Below are positions 9,701 to 12,061 of a stretch of 12,061 bases of DNA, in pieces (position 1 is the stretch's first letter; the number at the start of each line of letters is the position of its first letter). The stretch is from Deinococcus fonticola (GTDB lineage Bacteria > Deinococcota > Deinococci > Deinococcales > Deinococcaceae), in assembly GCF_004634215.1 (NCBI RefSeq), contig NZ_SMMH01000054.1:1-12061 (forward strand), in the 5' to 3' direction. The notes under the pieces were generated by a model, which saw only the letters and a program-made list of their open reading frames with translations, was not told the DNA's origin and made no database searches. The translations under genes were made by a program, and so were the position numbers.

Positions 9701-9885
9701 GCCAGTTGGCATTCCTGAAAGGCCTGGAACTCAGCATCGTAGATGGCAAGCAGGTGCTTGAGGTTGAGCAAGGTTGTCTTACTCGGCAGCAGGAGAGCCT
9801 GGTCAAGTTGATTGGGAACAGCCTCGTCTCGGAGTAAAGTTAGCTCTCCTTGCACTTCGTCATCTAAACGTTCTGCACCAGTCAT
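6751..9885 (-). CDS. Large coiled-coil, proline-rich protein, partner of the SNF2 helicase
   Basis: 1044 residues, no named family recognised. Residues 1-455 are mostly helical and Glu/Gln/Arg-rich, with heptad-like coiled coil around 100-290 and 340-450. Residues 472-636 repeat the plan of the first part: 39-102 resembles 472-539 (LALHQWAGSRRDGVQLA versus LEALEEWAAPQRNALQLA) and 274-357 resembles 551-636 (around LHGIP and THGLP, then QKLW and QRLW, then W-ELP and WPL). Residues 638-888 are a Pro/Ser/Ala-rich, probably disordered linker. Residues 889-1044 are a folded C-terminal domain rich in Trp, Tyr and Arg (EQYNWARGFVLLADALDRERW). No Walker or nuclease motif is visible, and no signal peptide or membrane helix. 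The ATG at 9885 has no good ribosome site and is preceded three codons earlier by an in-frame TGA. Likely the sensor or scaffold for the helicase encoded 7 bases overlapping downstream. Confidence 0.9.
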   Translation of the reverse strand: MTGAERLDDEVQGELTLLRDEAVPNQLDQALLLPSKTTLLNLKHLLAIYDAEFQAFQECQLALHQWAGSRRDGVQLAQILLTDFPPALEAGIVAQQRLLDLETSFGHDLEVQAHERQTVSSHLEQLQQVDQDRRRGFESRLRNLESLHQLAVKVIEAEDHLQQLRQRQEDQRGRKLANLWTTLSGQNAALQRDLNQASEAHGRAHDSFRHKALSLGLMPLPTPNEVSGLLERAHRDEVEQNVSLQDERERLRVRQGELNVLIQGTRERLEDARLDASRAWSEAQKLHGIPDWLDWLALVAQRDNVQKLWQANNTASERLDTALRNLRGNWSELPESLHDVESLRKFIPDAEAALVRQEQQQNAKHNEFLVLLDHRISNLKDAERRAALLEEQQARARQIESRRRKSKRDSLIGLLGQRHATLIQAEELARIESQRRMQEKQAQEGALKAQVRRNSAPVSPATPLSKTPTLTADQVAAARSMLLRHASAAAEAAMCLEALEEWAAPQRNALQLAALVSQPLPAHLVETFALWNRARQVATADRTDPAIQEEYERLELRWSTAWTELRRTHGLPADPGEGNRLWLTRAKAQRLWNMWEQAQERIHQQEILMTPFWAEWPLEQQNVNALRQIVGALETQAKPVSPVSPPARPVVTSAPRHGSFTISVPVPKPSVPNANMASVQGSPLPSPLKPALPGQGQKAKQLVNLESSATRHKPAKGSGADVPLTSSVSGKVKVPHQEPSLSSAGSTVPAQPNEPQKSSTVKLPPPPIPQSSPAHATAMPPITIPSPLQVKARDVPPPNLQALPQIPGSAQLSATALPASDWPVSEPSRPIPLRPPVPVPLPTAPLGEPKQTEPARPPVVPVRLPSPALPGRGRAAPVPAHEEPFLPRRLTSRQRAEREAVRISEQYNWARGFVLLADALDRERWGQLRESIEREIALGMTPDEFELVLQLRSYWHDQIHYQAPYSSRYDSLPWALALRLIRQCAGVPCFDEMTLLIERFFDYAERRCSRRDYPAFSQRLGFILLEIDTNIDLDYWLCTREAQC

Positions 9886-9891
9886 GGCGTG

Positions 9892-9948
9892 TCACCACGC
9901 CAGCGCTGATGAATAGACAGGGGATGAATTAAGCAAACGGTCACGCAT
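9892..9948 (-). CDS. Short upstream ORF in frame with the coiled-coil gene
   Basis: An 18-codon frame (MRDRLLNSSPVYSSALAW, then TGA) starts at 9948 with GGAGA just upstream and ends six bases before the ATG at 9885, in the same frame. Its ribosome site is better than that of the main gene. It may be a leader peptide that couples translation to the main gene, or the true N-terminus cut off by a nonsense change (21 extra codons). Confidence 0.35.
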   Translation of the reverse strand: MRDRLLNSSPVYSSALAW

Positions 9949-10066
9949 GGTCTCCAGGTTTATGAGTTTCCCTTCAACGTATCAGAAAGGATTACTGGCA
10001 CGTGCATAATTTGCCTTTGTCTGTCACCTGGCTGTCACACGGCCAAGCATAAACAATTGGAATAAC
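9949..10066 (-). promoter_or_regulatory. Probable promoter and operator region of the two-gene operon
   Basis: This region between the tRNA-type terminator and the upstream ORF must hold the operon's promoter. CTGTCAC is repeated at 10021-10027 and 10032-10038, 11 bases apart (one helical turn), and GCACGTGC at 9998-10005 is a perfect 8-bp palindrome. A TACGTT (TANNNT type) lies around 9976-9981 on the minus strand. These are candidate binding sites only. Confidence 0.4.
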
Positions 10067-10068
10067 AG

Positions 10069-10092
10069 AAAAACCTCGTCTAAGACGAGGTT
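10069..10092 (-). terminator. Intrinsic terminator after the right tRNA remnant
   Basis: Read leftwards, AACCTCGTC and GACGAGGTT (10092-10084 and 10080-10072) form a 9-bp stem with a 3-base loop, followed by a T-run (10073-10069). It starts five bases past the CCA of the tRNA fragment, as expected for a tRNA gene's own terminator, and differs in sequence from the one at 3759-3783. Confidence 0.85.
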
Positions 10093-10094
10093 CT

Positions 10095-10121
10095 TGTTGG
10101 TGGGCGGTATAGGACTTGAAC
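10095..10121 (-). repeat. 27-bp tRNA 3'-end direct repeat, right copy (att-like)
   Basis: Identical over 27 bases to 3791-3817, offset 6304. Here the tRNA likeness continues rightwards for another 25 bases (see the tRNA fragment). Confidence 0.85.
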
Positions 10122-10146
10122 CTACGACCCTTCGCGTGTGAAGCGA
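10098..10146 (-). tRNA. 3' half of a tRNA, probably tRNA-Val(CAC), partial and non-functional
   Basis: Read leftwards: the 3' part of the anticodon arm with loop TTCACAC (anticodon CAC, U33 and A37 in place) and stem GCGAA; a variable loop; the T-arm GTAGG-TTCAAGT-CCTAT; acceptor strand ACCGCCC; discriminator A; and CCA. The 5' half is missing: likeness stops at about position 28 of the tRNA, inside the anticodon stem, and no GGGCGGT acceptor strand or D-arm is found up to 10252. A break in the anticodon stem is typical where tyrosine recombinases use tRNA 3' halves as attachment sites. Confidence 0.7.
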
Positions 10147-10252
10147 CCCAGACGACAAAAAAATGTTTTGCGTTAGATAAATACCCTTCTAGACGGCATT
10201 TCTGCTTTCACGCTGCCTAGTGAGGTTAGGATATGACCGGACGCTTACTGTG

Positions 10253-10600
10253 TCAATCGAGATTTAATCGTTCTCTGATTTCGCGTTTTGCATCCTGTAT
10301 GCCCTGGTGATAGGCGCAGCTTAGAAGCCACGCTACTTCCAACGCTTCCCGTTGTTTGGTTTCTCCACCTAAAACAAAAAGTGTTTGTGGATCGAAGTCT
10401 TCGTCTACTACCTGCACTAAAAAGTGACTGTAGCACTTCCCCTCGTAGCTGGTTTCTTCACTGACCGTGAAAGGGTGCATGTGCTGTCCAGCTTCGTAAG
10501 TTGCAAAGTCTAGGTCGTTGGAAAGCCACGCCCTTTGTAAATCTCCAAACTTCAACCTGATAACACGCTTCATCATCTCGTCGGCACTTCGTTTCTCCAT
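10253..10600 (-). CDS. Hypothetical small protein
   Basis: 115 residues from the ATG at 10600; Met codons at residues 9 and 10 could also be the start, since no clear ribosome site precedes any of them. CATAAT, a good -10 hexamer, lies five bases before the first ATG, so a leaderless mRNA is possible. The protein has a basic N-terminus, a mixed alpha/beta middle with His and aromatic residues (GQHMHPFTVSEET) and a Lys/Arg/Glu-rich C-terminal helix after REALEVAWLLSCAYHQG. No signal peptide, membrane helix or known motif is seen. It is isolated: 106 bases of gene-free sequence separate it from the tRNA fragment, and a long gene-poor stretch lies upstream. The gene call rests on frame length and amino-acid pattern. 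Confidence 0.6.
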   Translation of the reverse strand: MEKRSADEMMKRVIRLKFGDLQRAWLSNDLDFATYEAGQHMHPFTVSEETSYEGKCYSHFLVQVVDEDFDPQTLFVLGGETKQREALEVAWLLSCAYHQGIQDAKREIRERLNLD

Positions 10601-10807
10601 GAGACATTATGTCGCCGCACCCTACACAGCCGGGACTGCTTCCCCTGGCGTCCTGGCTTGCTGAACGCTTAGAGACTGGGCGCACAAAGCATTCGCCTCA
10701 GCCTAGAAGCCTGGTTGCCCAACGAGGACAACGGGGGAGGGGTAGACGCCTGACCTTGCCCGTAGGAAGCCTGTGAAGGCCAGTCCAATGAAGATCGAAG
10801 GTAAAGA

Positions 10808-10833
10808 CACCCGGCGCAGATGCCGGGTGCTTT
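10808..10833 (+). terminator. Hairpin, candidate intrinsic terminator
   Basis: CACCCGGC (10808-10815) and GCCGGGTG (10822-10829) form a perfect 8-bp GC-rich stem with a 6-base loop, followed by CTTTCATTT rightwards and TCTTTACC leftwards. Neither tail is a full T-run, so it may work weakly in both directions or be an RNA structure with another role. Confidence 0.5.
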
Positions 10834-10933
10834 CATTTGGTGCGTATCGGGCGTCCTGTTGTTTACAACGGCGCGTTGGTTTGGAAGGGTACGCCTGATA
10901 CCCCCACCCCCCGGAATCGCCGGGACACGTATT

Positions 10934-10967
10934 AAAGAAAAGCCCCACCGGGTTTGTCTCGGTGGGG
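10934..10967 (-). terminator. Intrinsic terminator, leftward
   Basis: Read leftwards, CCCCACCG and CGGTGGGG (10967-10960 and 10950-10943) form an 8-bp stem with a 9-base loop, followed by CTTTTCTTT. It is well placed to end transcripts from the interrupted nuclease frame and anything between it and 10970. Confidence 0.75.
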
Positions 10968-11157
10968 ACTTTCGGGACACACTTGTCTTTCTCTGAAGCG
11001 TGGGTGCTTCGTGCTGCTGCCCTCTTTCTATCAGGGTTTTCTTTGGCAAGTCGTTGAACATTTTTGCAAGCAGGGCAACCCTTAGTGGACAAAGTTGTCC
11101 TATTGAATTATTTGAATCTGTCGGCTATTATTCACATAATCCTTTATTGTGATTTGT

Positions 11158-11868
11158 TTACGGTAAGTCAATCGGTATGATTCGCGCCGATGGAATTTTC
11201 TCCCATTGCGCGAGGGTAATTAGTTTTCCGGTTGCGTTGCTGTGAGACTTACTATTCTCGAAATGCTTCAGCGTGCGCAAATGCTTCCGAATGTAAGCCC
11301 TCAGCTTTTCAGATTTAACAACGGCAGCGTATCCCCAACGAGGGAAGTGAACAACGTACCAGTCAGCTTTTGTTGAACCTAGACCGGACAGTACGCGCTA
11401 TCCCTGCCTAGTTTCCCATAGTTCGATGGGAATGTTGTTGGTCTTGTCGGGATACCAGTCGGTCTTGACCTCATACGTCCACGTCATCCCGTTGTGGATG
11501 GTCTACACGTCATAGTCGGGGAAGTCGCCCATGCGTGGCGCCTCCGTGACCGTGTGACCCTGTTCAACGAGGAATGCCGTCCAGCGATATTCGCCCATCT
11601 TGCCCAGCAGGTTTGACTGTCCACCGTCTTTGTAGTTCCTGCATTGAAGGAACAACAAGAATTTTTCGTATGCAAGGGCGAACTATCCTGCCTGAAGGTA
11701 GTTCAGTATCCGTGTTTCTAAGGTCGCCTTGCCTTCAATGGACGATTCGGATTTATTCGGGTCACGTTCCCAGCGTTCAGCACGTTCCTAGATTTTTAGT
11801 GCTGGCTTTCTGCCGGGTAGGAGGGGGAAACGGGTCTAAGCGTGGTATTTTGGTTGCATTTCAGTCAT
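11158..11868 (-). pseudogene. PD-(D/E)XK nuclease-like reading frame with five in-frame TAG codons
   Basis: A 237-codon frame runs without any frameshift from ATG at 11868 (AAAGGA seven bases upstream) to TAA at 11160-11158. It is broken only by TAG at codons 11, 27, 62, 122 and 157 (11838-11836, 11790-11788, 11685-11683, 11505-11503, 11400-11398). The protein pattern is coherent throughout: RAERWERDPNKSESSIEGK, then GKMGEYRWTAFLVEQGHTV with Glu93, then FPDYDV with Pro117-Asp118, then TYEVKTD with Glu133-x-Lys135, then SGLGSTKADWYVVHF. That is the E, PD, ExK layout of Hjc-like PD-(D/E)XK nucleases, with all key residues kept. Seven normal Gln codons remain (four CAG, three CAA), and each TAG is one C-to-T change from CAG. 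It is either a decaying gene or one that needs TAG to be read as an amino acid. An IS3-type element ends 66 bases upstream. Confidence 0.8.
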
Positions 11869-11882
11869 GGGTTTTCCTTTCG

Positions 11883-11907
11883 TCCGGCACGCCAATGCCG
11901 GATTTTT
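11883..11907 (+). terminator. Rightward intrinsic terminator in front of the nuclease-like frame
   Basis: TCCGGCA (11883-11889) and TGCCGGA (11896-11902) form a perfect 7-bp stem with a 6-base loop, followed by TTTTT (11903-11907). No rightward gene is seen that it would end. Read leftwards it is a hairpin 15 bases before the start codon at 11868, next to the ribosome site, so it may instead affect translation of that frame. Confidence 0.6.
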
Positions 11908-11934
11908 CATTTGCAGAGGTCGTAAACGATACGT

Positions 11935-12061
11935 TGGACTGCACCCAAGAAGGCGGACAGGGGGTCAAGTCACATCTGGGCTTGATGATACTGGGCCGCA
12001 AACTCTGCCGGGGGCACGTACCCCAGACTGGAGTGTAATCGCCTCTCGTTGTACAGGGTTA
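11935..12061 (-). mobile_element. End of an IS3-family insertion sequence, continuing past the window
   Basis: The end of a transposase gene lies 35 bases inside TGGACTGCACCCAAG (from 11935), a terminal inverted repeat of IS3-family type (TGxACTG-CCC). Only the 3' end of the element is inside the window, so the opposite inverted repeat and the target duplication cannot be checked. The boundary at 11935 is inferred from the motif. Confidence 0.7.
11970..12061 (-). CDS. IS3-family transposase (OrfB type), C-terminal end only
   Basis: The last 29 codons of a leftward gene that enters from the right edge. The residues LYNERRLHSSLGYVPPAEF followed by a short tail and TGA are the highly conserved C-terminal end of IS3-family DDE transposases, where the N-x-x-R-x-H-S-x-L-G-Y motif follows the catalytic Glu. 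The catalytic DDE residues lie outside the window, so activity cannot be judged. The gene stops 35 bases before the inferred end of the element, a normal distance. Confidence 0.9.
   Translation of the reverse strand, partial: TLYNERRLHSSLGYVPPAEFAAQYHQAQM

Larger units (their letters stand above)
3791..10121. mobile_element. Putative tRNA-integrated element carrying a two-gene operon
   Basis: The interval is bounded by the two 27-bp tRNA-derived direct repeats and contains only the helicase and coiled-coil genes. Elements that use tRNA 3' ends leave just such repeats. No integrase or excisionase gene is inside, so the unit is either a passenger moved by a helper, a remnant that has lost its integrase, or one unit in a tandem array whose integrase is beyond 12061. 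The 140 bases between the left repeat and the helicase stop (3818-3958) show no gene. The boundaries are inferred from the repeats. Confidence 0.6.
10601..11157. other. Gene-poor stretch with several hairpins
   Basis: About 560 bases without a convincing gene. Hairpins lie at 10808-10829, 10858-10869, 10887-10903 and 10943-10967. A leftward frame with a TTG start at 11092 and AGGA at good spacing opens with MSTKGCPACKNVQRLAKEN, a Cys-pair segment that looks genuinely protein-like, but a strong terminator falls inside the frame around codon 45, so it is at most the remnant of a zinc-binding protein. No complete tRNA, tmRNA or SRP RNA was recognised. Confidence 0.5.

Noticed and set aside
10098..10200. 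Complete tRNA gene
   Set aside because: Only positions from about 28 to the CCA end are present; no 5' acceptor strand, D-arm or full anticodon stem is found upstream.
10601..10760. Possible SRP RNA or other known structural RNA
   Set aside because: Some fragments (GGAAGCAG-like) recall SRP RNA domain IV, but the conserved GGAA-loop context and flanking pairings are absent on both strands.
10669..11061. Leftward 130-codon frame
   Set aside because: It runs through two terminator-like hairpins, has many Pro and Arg in a low-complexity pattern, and has no usable ribosome site.
11574..12038. Rightward 154-codon frame over the nuclease-like gene and the IS end
   Set aside because: It crosses a perfect terminator and an IS boundary and lies antisense to two recognisable coding frames.

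Overview
The window looks like a piece of a high-GC Deinococcus-type chromosome: a conserved core block next to accessory DNA. The lineage call is inference. It rests on the GC-rich core genes (by eye), the KamA sequence, and two genes whose start codons sit directly behind a TANNNT-type -10 box, the leaderless layout described for Deinococcus. None of the recognised genes ends in TAG; all end in TGA or TAA.

Left and core (1-3783). Three genes run leftwards: an N-terminal fragment at the edge, then two related proteins of unknown function (116-622 and 619-1368, overlapping ATGA). They lie just downstream of kamA (lysine 2,3-aminomutase, 1387-2829), probably on one transcript. Divergent from kamA is an Lrp/AsnC-type regulator (2977-3438), the obvious candidate to control it. 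Convergent with that is a small DUF6504-like protein (3459-3737), followed by a strong leftward terminator.

Integrated element (3791-10146). Two perfect 27-bp copies of the 3' end of a tRNA gene (probably tRNA-Val, anticodon CAC), each followed by its own terminator, bracket about 6.3 kb. Between them is a tight two-gene operon: a 1044-residue coiled-coil and proline-rich protein with a duplicated module, overlapping by 7 bp a 932-residue SNF2-family helicase. It looks like cargo of a tRNA-targeted element, plausibly a two-gene defence system; I cannot match it to a named one.

Right accessory region (10147-12061). It holds a small unknown gene (10253-10600), a stretch of several hairpins without a convincing gene, and the most unusual object in the window. 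This is a 237-codon reading frame (11868 down to 11158) for a PD-(D/E)XK nuclease-like protein, with a ribosome site, an intact frame, a TAA end and preserved catalytic residues, but five in-frame TAG codons and no internal TAA or TGA. It is either a gene decaying through CAG-to-TAG changes or a gene that needs TAG to be read as an amino acid. The window ends inside an IS3-family insertion sequence.
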